This document shows, one piece after another, positions 21,554 to 32,358 of a stretch of 64,000 nt of DNA. The DNA is from Vitis vinifera (Eukaryota; Streptophyta; Magnoliopsida; Vitales; Vitaceae), in NCBI RefSeq assembly GCF_030704535.1, contig NC_081807.1, positions 4,877,001-4,941,000 of the forward strand, in the 5' to 3' direction. The notes under the pieces are model-generated. The model was not told the origin of the DNA and did not search any database. It was given only the letters and a program-made list of their open reading frames with translations. A program made the position numbers and the translations under genes. How positions within the stretch are numbered: the stretch's first letter is position 1; every line of letters begins with the position of its first letter.

Positions 21554-24500
21554 TTTATATTTAGCCTTCCTGCCACTTGGGAAGCGCCTGGAGGATGACA
21601 TTTGAAGGGGGGACCGGGCTTCTTGGAGGAGCAGCTGCATGGAGCACGTGACGAGGCAGGTGGCCCTCTCCATGGTGGTGGTTGGAGCTTCTGAGGTTGC
21701 TGAGCAGGGAATAGTGGAGTAGCTGATGGCTTGCGGGTGAAGATAGGAAAAAAGAGAAGAAGGAAAAAAAGAAAACGGGTAGCAGTGGGGAGGATTCTTT
21801 GAAGAAAAAAAAAAGCCTGGAGAAAAGAAGAGAGGAAACGCAAGAGAAGGAGAAGGGAGACCGCTCAGGTTAGATTACTTTTGTACCCTAGGTTCTCCAT
21901 TTTTTTTATTATTCATTTTGTTCTATTTTCAGCCATATCTCACTCCTTCTTGATATTTAGATGTTTCCGGATTATTTAACGCGTTAAATTTGCTCCTCAT
22001 TTCATGAATTGCTTGGTCCATGTTTTGGTTCCCATGCGAATTATATGATAGCCATGCATGTTGCCACATTTTCTCTCTCTTTCTCTTCCTCTTTCCCTTC
22101 CTCTTCCTTTTCCTCCTCCTCTCCATGCATCTTCTCTCCGGTGGCGCGAAGCATGCAGCGTTTCCAGGTGGAGGGGCAAGTTGAAGGAGATGATGCCTTG
22201 GGCTTGCCTTGATTTGGGCTTAAGTTAAAACACCCAGCCCAAGTTGATGTTAAAATGGTGCCTTGGGCTTGCCTTGATTTGGGCTTAAGTTAAAACACCC
22301 AGCCCAGGTTGATGTTAAGAGGATGCCTTGGGTTTGCCTTGATTTGGGCTTGCCTTGATTTGGGCTTAAGTTAAAACACCCAGCCCAAGTTGATGTTAAA
22401 ATGGTGCCTTGGGCTTGCCTTGATTTGGGCTTAAGTTAAAACACCCAGCCCAGGTTGATGTTAAGAGGATGCCTTGGGTTTGCCTTGATTTGGGCTTAAG
22501 TTGGAGCCCAGGCCCAAACTTTTATAGTGATGGTGCCTTGGGCTTAAGTTAGAGCCCAGACCTAAGCTCTTGGTGACGGGTTTGGGCTTGAGTTGGAGCC
22601 CAACCCAAGCATGTTGATGAAAGGCCCCATGCCCCCTATGCTAGCCACCCTCATTGGCCCATGCCCACATCCATTTAGCCCATTAGGTTGCCCAAATCCA
22701 AATAATCCTCTTAAAAACCTCTATTATCCATAATTAATTAATTCAATCATTCCCTCTTATTTGTTATCTTATTCTATTTCTACCAATTTATTTAATTCAT
22801 CTTAAAGACAATTAAAAGACAAATTATTATTGTTAATTATATTTTTTTATCTTGAAATTTATACTATTCAATTTCACTAGTTTAAATATTAGGATTGTTA
22901 ATTATTATTATTACTTCGTACGCATCTATTTATCATCTTTTAAAATCCCACTCATTAAAGTTAAATTCTAATCCTTCAAAACCCCATATCTTAATTTAAT
23001 TTTTCAATAATTAGTTTAGATCTCATTTTCATCAATTAAGGTTATTATCTCATATTCATCTAGTTATTTAAAATCTAATCCTTCAAAAAATTCATATTTT
23101 AATTTAATTTTTCAATCCTAAAAAAAAATCCTACAATTCATTTAAATTTCATTTTCATCAATTAGAATCATCATCCCATATTTATTTAAAGTCCAATCTT
23201 TCAAAAATCTCAATTTAACTTTCAACCTTAGAAATTCTATTATTCGCCCAAACGTTATTTTCGTTAACTAGAATTCTTATCCTCTATCTTTTTATTCATT
23301 TAAGGTCCAACTCTTCAAAAATTCAACGTCCTGATTTAATTTTTAATCCTAAAAATTCCACCACTCACTTTCTATTCGTTTAAAATTTTGTTTCCATTAA
23401 GTAGCATTATTATTCCATATTATCTATTTAATCTAATCGTTAAAGTTCAATTCATCAGAACCCAACTTCCAAATCTAATTTCTAACCTCAAAAGCTTCGT
23501 CGTCCATATATCGCCGTTTAATGATTATTCTCGTTATTAACGCTATCTCATCCACTCGCTTATTCAGTTATTCATATATCAAAGATCTCATCTCTAAATA
23601 AATTCTTAAGTTTTCAATCTCTAAATTCACATCTTCAAATCTCTAAAATTCCATCTTTCGCAATTATTTACCTAAACTTTGTTACTTCACCATCGTTATT
23701 ATTCCATCCTTTTACTTATTCGCTCATCCACTCATCCCCTCATTTAAAATCCCAAACTCTCAAATCATTTTCAAAGTTTCCAACCTCGTTCAAATTTAAT
23801 TTTTAAAAATTCTCATTCTCGCATTTAATGCCTGAAAGTCCGATCTTCAAATAAACTCTAAAATCCCAATTTTCTTTAAATAACTTTCGAGACTCCAATT
23901 TTTCAAATGAATTTCAAAAATCCAATTTTCTCTCAAATAGCTTAATTCCATTCTGGTTTTCAAACAATCTTCTGCTCCTCTTATTTTTAATAAGCATGAA
24001 CGAATTTTTCGTAATTCCAAACAATGGAATTTATGAGATGAATTCATGCAAAAATAGAAATGGGCTTTGGTGGGGGCCCAACATATGAGATTTTATGATT
24101 GATGGATTGTTTGGTTGATTCGGTTGCCATACATGATTTATTCTGCTCTATGATATGCATGTGACTATTCTTTAGTTGTGCACTAACCTCATTTCTTGAT
24201 AGCGCTTTATGGATCACTGCCCAGGTACGCATCCACACCCGCTCGGGTCATTTTCTATATGCATGTTTAGATTCTCACATGTGCATGATCACTCTGAGTA
24301 TTTATTGTTTCCCTCATCAATTGCCATGATTGCTTCATTTTATTAGTAGAGACCCGACTCTAGGGACTTAGAGGGGTGCTACGGTTTTTACCGTACCTTC
24401 CTGATAAGTAACCTGACCCCCGAACCCGATCCGGTTTTTCACAGACCACCTTTTCCAAAGTAAGGAGTCACACTTAGGGTTTTTCTTTCTTATTTTGTTT

Positions 24501-24635
24501 ACCCCTTTTAAAAATAAAACAAAAATAAGTGGCGACTCCAAGTCATTTCTTTTTAATAAATAAAAATCATTTTCAAATAAAAATCGAGCTCGCCATCGAG
24601 TGGGGAACGCATCGAGCCGAAATGCGGGGTCCACA
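21497..24635 (+). mobile_element. Large solo LTR (3139 bp) nested in the MULE
   Basis: Starts TGTAGACCCC and ends GGGGTCCACA, giving near-perfect inverted ends with TG...CA. It is flanked by the 5-bp duplication AATCT at 21492-21496 and 24636-24640. No primer site, gag or pol is seen, so it is a solo LTR, probably of a Ty3/gypsy element judging by size and by the 'gtggcgactccaagtc' segment near its 3' end. Recombination between two LTRs is the usual origin. Confidence 0.85.
22190..22600 (+). repeat. Tandem repeat of about 66 bp in the solo LTR
   Basis: Roughly six units built on 'gccttgggcttgccttgatt' followed by 'cacccagcccaagttgatgt'. Units alternate between 'ttaaaatg' and 'ttaagagg' endings, suggesting a higher-order duplication of two units. 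Later units are truncated or diverged. Confidence 0.8.
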
Positions 24636-25008
24636 AATCTCCATGTGCGAATTTTTATTATAGAAATTCTTGTTTTGGTTTAATTTCTGGGTTGGGTCTC
24701 TATGAAATTCTTGGTTTTTTACTTTCTCCATGTGCCTTTCACCAACTGTTGCATTTGAGTATGTCATAGAGCTGTTTGATTAAATGCCTAAGAGAGATAT
24801 GGCTACTGCTAAGGGGTTTGGTTGCTTGGTTATCCAATTTTCCAAATATGCTGGCCTTCCAGGTTTCCCTTGCAACCCATTTGCAACAAAAACATATCAA
24901 ACACGAATTATTATTTCTTCCCATTTGCACTTCAATTATTATTTCTTAATTTTCTCCTTCTTCATGTAGAAATCAACCCTAAATATTTCCCTTATTTGTT
25001 TCAGCAAA

Positions 25009-25200
25009 TCAGATAATGTAATTTACAAGCTCAAAGAGATAGGAAAGATTGGGGAGAAAGATATATTGCTGATCTGCGATTACTTCAGTAAGCTTGATCG
25101 CAACAACTTAGGGAAGATAACACTACCAGATCTTTCGGAACCTTGTGACTGCAAGAATTATGAAATCTGTTTCTATTCTTTAGATGGAAGAAATGTATAG
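25009..25200 (+). pseudogene. Captured TPK (two-pore K+ channel)-like C-terminal exon fragment
   Basis: Frame 25009-25200 reads SDNVIYKLKEIGKIGEKD followed, about 14 residues later, by KLDRNNLGKITLPDL, then a short diverged tail to TAG at 25200. YKLKE(M)GKI then an EF-hand loop D-x-N-x-x-G-x-I-x-x-x-D is the layout of the cytosolic C-terminus of plant TPK/KCO channels. A 'gtttcag' acceptor-like site precedes it. No pore or membrane segments are present in the element. It is read as a host exon captured by the MULE; family assignment is from recalled motif layout, not a search. Confidence 0.6.
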
Positions 25201-25843
25201 TTACATTTTTTTTCTTCTTCCATTGATACTTGTAAAGGTTTCAATTCATATAGGAGCAATGAAAAATAGAAGCCAATGAGATATGTCCCCCTCCTGTTAT
25301 AGGTTCTCTTACAGCCATTAAATTGAGAGGCTGCTATGGAGGGTTTGAGTTGTGTAATGTAGATTTGACACTGTAATAATTCAAGTAGTCAACAAGGAAA
25401 GTAAACAATCTTGGGATGATCTTACTTCTTCTCTTTATTTTGATTCAAGTTGTATGAGTGATTTGGTTGATGCGTATTTCTTCTCTTTATGCAATAACCA
25501 CCAAAAATGAATGTGTCCCAATCTGCCATGAATTGAACTTTATGCAATAACTCTAAGAAAAAAAATCAATAATTACATTTTTCTAGCAATATTGAAAGAC
25601 AAAAGTATACTGGCTCCATCAGTATTCTTAAAAGGATCTCAATATGCCATGAATTGAAATATCAAATAAGTGTTCACAAATGGTATATTGTTTGCCAAAA
25701 AAATAACACTCAATGAATCAATAATTACACTTTCCAAGCAATATTGAAAAACAAAAGTATACTGGCTCCATCAATATTTTTAGAAGGCTGTGTATCACTA
25801 AACAAATTATTGAACTAAAAAATTATTTATCTTCTTGCTGCCA

Positions 25844-28332
25844 CTAAACCTTAGTCTTTCCCTTATCCTTCTTGCTTCCACTAGTGTTGTCCTTTGTACG
25901 ACTTTGACTTGACTGTTGAGTACCTATATTTGATTGCTGAGTACCCTATAAAAAGCCAAAAAAGTTGAAAAAGTTTAACAAAGTAGTACTTGAAATTTGG
26001 ATGAAAAGTTCAACAAAGTAGTACTTGAAATTTACCAATAATTTTTTACTCCATTTAGCTCCAGATGTAGATGATTGTTCTAATTGCCCTTTCTTTTTCT
26101 TTTTATAAGCCTTCTTGTTGGGGTTATCAGGAGCTTTACAAGTTCTTTGATTATGGCCCCACTGTAAACAATTCCCACATTTCATGGCAGTTCCTTTCTT
26201 GCTCACCCTAAATGCATTTATAGGTTCTCCTGCCTCCCTCTTTCTTACCTTCTTATGCTTGCCTACTTTCTTTGTAAATTTTGGGGGCTTGATTAGGTCA
26301 TAGGGTGTTTTTAGCCATTGTTCATGGCTTGGAAGTGTGCTTATCATCCATTGGTAACAACTTAGGAATGTCTCCTTAATGTAAGCAATGTCTACATAAG
26401 TCTCAAGTTGCTCTCCATGCTCAATTATTGCAGCAGCAGCATGAAAACATGGGATTCCACTCAATCCCCATCTCCCACAACCACAAGTCCTCTCATTCAA
26501 GTCCACCACATATCTTCCACCATAAATATACTCCACCTCATATTTGGACTCTCCATTCCAACGAGAAATGCAATGTCCAACCTCGCTTTTTATCCTCTCA
26601 AGCTTCTTATAGATTCTTGGACAAACCCTCCCTTCATACCTTCTCATATGATCTCTTTTGGTTTGCAACCTTTGCATCAACATCACTCTTATGATCTCCA
26701 TCATTGTCAACACTGGTTTATCCCTAGCCTCCAAAATCCAAGCATTGAAAGACTCTGCTATATTGTTTACTAGAGTGTCACTCTTGCTTCTTGGATTAAA
26801 AGCATGTCTGTTCCATGTTCTCACATCTAACTTCACAAGCCACTCATATGCCTTCACATCTAGCTTCTTCAACTCATCCATGTGGAAGTCAAAAGAATTC
26901 TTTGTTGTTGCCCTAGCAGCACTCCACATTGCATCTTTGAGTACCTTCCCAGGAAAATCCTTCTTGAAATTTGCATGTAAATGCCTAACACAAAATCTGT
27001 GCTCTGCATTAGGCATCAAATCTTTAAAGGTCTCTACTAATCCCTGCCATAAAAAATACGCAAATATACATTAGTTATTCATATTCAGGTTATAGATCAT
27101 GATATTTTTAAAAAATAAATAAATAATTCACATGCACATTAATTGTTTCTTGTCTTCTGTCAGTCTGAGATAAAGACCCATCCATTCTCATCCACATGTC
27201 CAATGTCATCCAACAAGCACTGTAGAAACCAGGTCCAAGAGCTTTTATTCTCAATTTCAACAATAACAAAAGCGATTGGGAAGATATTATCATTCCCATC
27301 CTTTCCAACAGCAACCAGTAACTGTCCACCTGTTGTCCCCTTCAAATGACAACCATCTATCCCAATAAGTGGCCTACAACCTGCTAAAAATCCCCTTTTG
27401 CAAGCATCAAGACAAATATACATTCTCTCAAACACATCATTCGTAGTTTGTATCTTCACTATGCTACCCACATTCCACTTCCTAATAGCAGCTGCATAGT
27501 CCCAAAGTCTCTCATACTGCTTCTCCTCAGCACCATGTATCATCTTGAATGCCATTCTCTTAGCCTTATAACATTGGTCCAAAGTCACATCAACTTCATG
27601 GTCCCTAAACACTGCACCTTTCAATGCATTTGTTGTCCAAGTATGATCATCTCTAAAGAATGGCAAATATTTATTGGCTAGCCACCTTGAAGAAATCTTA
27701 CTATTCTTATGATCCTTGCCACACGTATGAATGCTTTTAAAACTTTTGATTTGAAAGGCATCTCCCATTTGTGTTTGGGATGCATGTATCTTCCAACCAC
27801 ATTTTTTTTTACATACAGCTGTCACTCTCCACTTATCATTGTGCTTATACTCAAAATCATGTTTTTCTTTAATACACCACTCCTTTAGTGCCTCCTTGAA
27901 GATGACATGTGATGCAAATTTTTTATCCTTCACTAGCTGTACATTCTCCATGCCAATGCGCTGGTTAAACTCAGGGAACCTAGGCCTTGAATTCCCTTCA
28001 TCATCAGATGACCCTTCTGCACTCCTTAACTCATCACTATCCCCATGATCTTAATCTCCTTCACCATTCCAAACTCCCTCAAGCTGCTTGCCTCCAATTG
28101 CTCTATTGATTCCATCATCCTCCATACCAAAATCTTCAATTATATCATCATCAGATTCAGAAAAATCACTCAAATTGTAATCTTCGTCATCCTCGTCATC
28201 CTCCACATCAATTGGAACATTAACAATTTCAGATAGGCCATCAGCCTCAATAAAATCATATTGGGATTGAGGGGCTTGTACATTTGGCATAGAAGGTGAA
28301 TTTCCAGGGAGTGACAGTGGACTTTCATCCAT
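25844..28332 (-). pseudogene. MULE transposase (MURA-like), disrupted
   Basis: Exons on the minus strand: 28332-27154, 27043-26036 and 25945-25844, about 762 codons if intact. The N-terminus is acidic (DDEDDEDYNLSDFSESDDD), followed by a MuDR DNA-binding-like region (CKKKCGWKIHASQ), a DDE transposase core (LIGIDGCHLKG, WVFISD, HRFCVRHLHANFK), a SWIM zinc finger (CGCGRWGLSGIPCFH) and a CCHC knuckle (CGNCLQWGHNQRTC). Damage: TAA at 28050-28048, and TGA at 27162-27160 replacing the Arg expected after FISD. The first intron also lacks a GT donor at its expected position, while its acceptor 'ggcag' is normal. Intron 2 (26035-25946) has GT-AG borders. Probably inactive, though the inverted repeats remain intact enough to be moved in trans. 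Confidence 0.9.
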
Positions 28333-29267
28333 GGCTACAATACAAAATTAACAAGAACATTAATAATAGAGCTGGAGAAAACATAATTAAAAAAAAAAAA
28401 AAACAATATAGAGAATAGTGAGAAAAAAAAATATAACAATTTGCTCATGCACATGTGCATGATTGCTGCTAGTTCAATTCACATAATTCAAAATATTACA
28501 ACATGCTAGCTTAGTCAGTAGACCATATGGCTGGAATCATTACACCGAGACCCAGTATCTTTAACACTAACCAAAAGCCATATCTTTAACAGTAAACTAT
28601 ATATTACATATTAATATTACTTAGCTGCACCCAGCATCTTTAGGGGGAAAAAAAAAAAAAAAAAAAAAAAGATGCACCTAGCAATAGTAGAAAAATGTAA
28701 AAATTAATAATATTCTTTTGAATGGATCCATATTCCAAAGTATTTAGAAACCTTAAATCAGTTGAGTTACAAAGACATTCGGCGATCAAATTCCATCTAT
28801 CCCAACTAATGAATTATCATAAAAAATAAATTTATTTGGATCAAACTAGGTAAAATCTTTAGTGACTTAATGCAAATTTTGAAACTATGTTTATGATTTT
28901 TCAGTATCAACTGCTTCGTCATTGCAAATGTTGCATAAGATGGTTGTTAAGACATTAAGACCGTAAGGCTTACTTACAAAGTGACCTTGCCTGAACATAT
29001 GGAAAAACTACATTATCTTCTCATAATAAAAAAGAAAATTGCTACACTAATTCTATAGTGTAATTAGACATGGCAAGTTTGGACCAAACTGGAACACACT
29101 AAAAATACCAAGGGATTCATAAACAGGATTTTGGATGTTCATGATCAATCCTTATGTAGCACTGCATTATTTCTTGGATGGATACAAGGCATATTTGCAA
29201 GTGACAAAATTAATGAAATTTCTCTAATTGAAGATTTAGTTATTGGCTTCTGGATCATTACAGAACC
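28333..29267. other. MULE internal non-coding region
   Basis: Upstream region of the transposase gene. Includes a 23-base poly-A run (28648-28670) and AT-rich sequence. No additional gene or captured exon recognised. Confidence 0.6.
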
Positions 29268-29710
29268 AATTGTGTTTGATATTTTTTTGTAGCAAATGGG
29301 TTGCAAGGGAAACTTGGAAGGCCAGCATATTTGGAAAATTGGATAACCAAGCAACCAAGCCCCCTTAGCAATAGCCATATCTCTCTCAGGTATTTAATCA
29401 AACAACTCTATGACATCCTCAAATGCAACAGTTGGTGAAAGGCACATGGAGAAAGTAAAAAACCAAGAATTTCATAGAGACCCAACCTAGAAATTAAACC
29501 AAAACAAGAATTTCTACAATAAAAATTCGCACATGGAGATTAAAAAAAAATAAAAGTTCTTAGAAGATTTAAATAGCAAGACGTAAGAAGAAAAAAAAAA
29601 AAAAAAAAAGACATACCCAGATGAACAGTGCGGCGGAACCACCAAGGCGCCGCCGGGACAAGGGCGGCGAGACAGCGGAGAGAAGCTTGGCAGTGGCTAT
29701 GAACGGCGTG

Positions 29711-29755
<45 letters not shown>

Positions 29756-29994
29756 GGACTTGGACTGGTTCTCTTCTCTTCCGTTGGGTTTTGGATGTTT
29801 GGGTTTTTTTTAGTTTGTATTTAAAAGCCACGTGAGTGGCATGTGTTTATTCCGTTAGTATTTTAACGTGTGACTAACTGAAGTATTAATTTGGCAGTTG
29901 TGAATAGTTTAAGGAGTAAATTGGTCAATAAAAAAGTTAAGGGGGTCTTTTGACCAGTAGTTAAAAGTTTAAGGGGTGTATGGGCATTTTTCCC
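29268..29994 (-). repeat. MULE right terminal inverted repeat
   Basis: About 727 bp, reverse complement of the left repeat. Includes a (TC)n tract at 29714-29752 that is much longer than its left counterpart. Ends GCATTTTTCCC. Confidence 0.88.
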
Positions 29995-30003
29995 AATATT
30001 TTT
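29995..30003. other. MULE target-site duplication, right
   Basis: AATATTTTT, identical to 21056-21064; array LTR 7 resumes directly after it. Confidence 0.9.
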
Positions 30004-30288
30004 TTTGGCTTGTTTTGCCCATTCTGGAACCGCCTTTTGTAATTAAGGTTTTTTAGTGTGGTATGGTTCCCGTGTTTTATATAGAGAGAAAATATTGTAG
30101 CCGCAAGTTGTACTATGTATTCTTCCCTGATAATAGTGATATCCCTACAATTCCATGGGCGTAGGCAAATTGTCGAACCACGTAAATACTGTCTTGTGCG
30201 TGTGATTGTTTTTTTTTTGCATGTGTTTTCTCTATTTATTTATTTTTTTTGTTTCGCACAGGCTAGGAATTTGGATTAATTCCCTGCA

Positions 30289-30717
30289 GGTCACTATCAC
30301 ATCCCGCCAGCTGCGTGGTACCATCCAGAAAACCCATCACCCAGGCTTGCAACTCCTCTTCCCCATCCAAGCCACCACTACTATACTCCGTATCCAGGCT
30401 TTCACAATATGGAGCACCAGTCAGTCTTGCGTCCACCATTTCAGCCAAGAGATCACCTCACCTCACAATATCCTATCCGTTTAAATAGTCAATGTCAGGC
30501 ATCCCCATGGTGCATCATGTCTCCTGCACCCCGACTAGAAACCTACTGTGCACCACCACCATTACTTGATAGCATTAATCTTATCCAATCACAAACTGTG
30601 AGCATCAGGTAGACTCACAACCATACATCAATACAAGCCTCAGAAACCATAGACAATAACTAAAAGATAGAACGACTTAGAAACGATCAGTTAAACCAAA
30701 TCCTAGAGACAGTCCCA
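30289..30717 (+). pseudogene. Array exon segment 6 (open frame)
   Basis: Open for about 107 codons, ending at 30612 in QTVSIR. First segment right of the MULE. Confidence 0.75.
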
Positions 30718-31105
30718 TATCGGGCTTTGTGGAGCCTAGTTTTGTTTGATCTGGTTTGACGGCACGACTCGAATAATATTGCGTGGTTTTTTTTAATGTG
30801 CAATATTCGTGCAATATTTTTTTTGGCTTGTTTTGCCCATTGTGGAACCGCCTTTTGTAATTAAGGTTTTTTAGTGTGGTGTGGTTCCCGTGTTTTATAT
30901 AGAGAGAAAATATTGTAGCTACAAGTTGTACTCTGTATTCTTCCCTGATAATAGTGATATCCCTACAATTCCATTGGCGTAGGCAATTTGTCGAACCACG
31001 TAAATACTGTCTTGTGCGTGTAATTGTTTTTCTTTGGCATGTGTTTTCTCTATTTTTTTTTTTTTTTGTTTCGCACAGGCTAGGAATTTGGATTAATTCC
31101 CTGCA
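30718..31105 (+). repeat. Array LTR 8
   Basis: 388 bp; shares 'gtttcgcacaggctagg' with LTR 7. Ends CTGCA. Confidence 0.88.
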
Positions 31106-31534
31106 GGTCACTATCTCATCCCGCCAGCTGCGTGGTACCATCCAGAAAACCCATCACCCAGGCTTGCAACTCCTCTTCCCCATCCAAGCCACCACTACTA
31201 TACTCCGTATCCAGGCTTTCACAATATGGAGCACCAGTCAGTCTTGCGTCCACCATTTTAGCCAAGAGATCACCTCACCTCACAATATCCTATCCGTTTA
31301 AACAGTCAATATCAGGCAATCCCATGGTGCATAATATCTCCTGCACCCCGACTGGAAACCTACTATGCACCACCACCATTACTTGATAGCATTAATCCTA
31401 TCCAATCACAAACTGTGAGCATCAGGTAGACTCACAACCATACATCAGTACAAGCCTCAGAAACCACACACAATAACTAAAAGATAGAACGACTTAGAAA
31501 GGATCAGCTCAACCAAATCCTAGAGACAGTCCCA
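31106..31534 (+). pseudogene. Array exon segment 7 (premature stop)
   Basis: In-frame TAG (ccattttagcc near 31258) where other units read CAG. Otherwise as the other segments. Confidence 0.75.
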
Positions 31535-31929
31535 TATCGGGCTTTGTGGAGCCTAGTTTTGTTTGATCTGGTTTGACAACCCGACTCGAATAATATTGCG
31601 TGGTTTTTTTTTTTTAATGTGCAATATTCGTGCAATATTTTTTTGGGCTTGTTTTGCCCATTGTGGAACCGCCTTTTGTAATTAAGGTTTTTTAGTGTGG
31701 TGTGGTTCCCGTGTTTTATATAGAGAGAAAATATTGTAGCCGCAAGTTGTACTCTGTATTCTTCCCTGATAATAGTGATATCCCTACAATTCCATGGGCA
31801 TAAGCAAATTGTCGAACCATGTAAATACTGTCTTGTAGTGTAATTGTTTTTCTTTCGCATGTGTTTTCTCTATTTTTTTTTTTTTTTTTTTGTTTCTCAC
31901 AAGCTGGGAATTTGGATTAATTCCCTGCA
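31535..31929 (+). repeat. Array LTR 9
   Basis: 395 bp, ends CTGCA, same chimeric layout as LTRs 3-8. Confidence 0.88.
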
Positions 31930-32358
31930 GGTCACTATCACATCCCGCCAGCTGCGTGGTACCATCCAGAAAACCCATCACCTAGGCTTGCAACTCCTCT
32001 TTCCCATCCAAGCCACCACTACTATACTCCGTATCTAGGCTTTCACAATATGGAGCACCAGTCAATCTTGCGTCCACCATTTCAGCTAGGAGATCACCTC
32101 ACCTCACAATATCCTATTCGTTTAAACAATCAATATTAGGCAATCCCATGGTGCATCATATCTCCTGCACCCCGACTGGAAACCTACTATGCACCACCAC
32201 CATTACTTGATAGCATTAATCCTATCCAATCACAAACTGTGAGCATCAGGTAGACTCACAACCATACATCAGTACAAGCCTCAGAAACCACACACAATAA
32301 CTAAAAGATAGAACGACTTAGAAAGGATCAGCTCAACCAAATCCTAGAGACAGTCTCA
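31930..32358 (+). pseudogene. Array exon segment 8 (premature stop)
   Basis: In-frame TAG in 'caatattaggcaat' (near 32136). The segment ends in TCTCA, one base off the TCCCA of other units. Confidence 0.75.

Larger units (their letters stand above)
21065..24909 (+). repeat. MULE left terminal inverted repeat, interrupted
   Basis: 21065-21496 plus 24641-24909 align with the reverse complement of 29268-29994. They share the (GA)n tract, 'tggttccgccgcac', 'gcaagacg'-type sequence in inverse and 'aatatgctggccttcc'. The (GA)n tract is short here (about 7 units) and much longer on the right side. The solo LTR at 21497-24635 splits it. Confidence 0.88.
21065..29994 (-). mobile_element. Mutator-like transposon (MULE) with MURA-type transposase
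   Basis: 8930 bp with ends GGGAAAAATGC / GCATTTTTCCC, a perfect 9-bp target duplication and terminal inverted repeats of about 0.7 kb. It contains a transposase gene on the minus strand and a captured host gene fragment on the plus strand. It inserted into array LTR 7, so it is younger than that LTR. A 3139-bp solo LTR later inserted into its left inverted repeat; the original element was about 5.8 kb. Confidence 0.93.
20958..30288 (+). repeat. Array LTR 7, split by the MULE insertion
   Basis: LTR sequence occupies 20958-21064 and resumes at 29995-30288. The bases AATATTTTT (21056-21064 and 29995-30003) are duplicated on both sides of the MULE. Without the insert it is a normal array LTR ending CTGCA. 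Confidence 0.9.

Noticed and set aside
21490..21843. 117-residue minus-strand open frame in the solo LTR
   Set aside because: Built from TA repeats and Pro/Ser-rich reverse text; lies inside an LTR and matches no protein known to me.
29621..29824. Plus-strand frame starting MNSAAEPPRRRRDKGG
   Set aside because: Lies in the MULE right inverted repeat and ends in the TC microsatellite; not supported as a gene.
17119..32050. Repeated minus-strand and alternate-frame open frames in the array (about 60-125 residues)
   Set aside because: They cross LTR/exon borders or lie antisense to the exon frame, and recur only because the unit repeats. The plus-strand Pro-rich frame that matches the KH-family tail is the sensible one.
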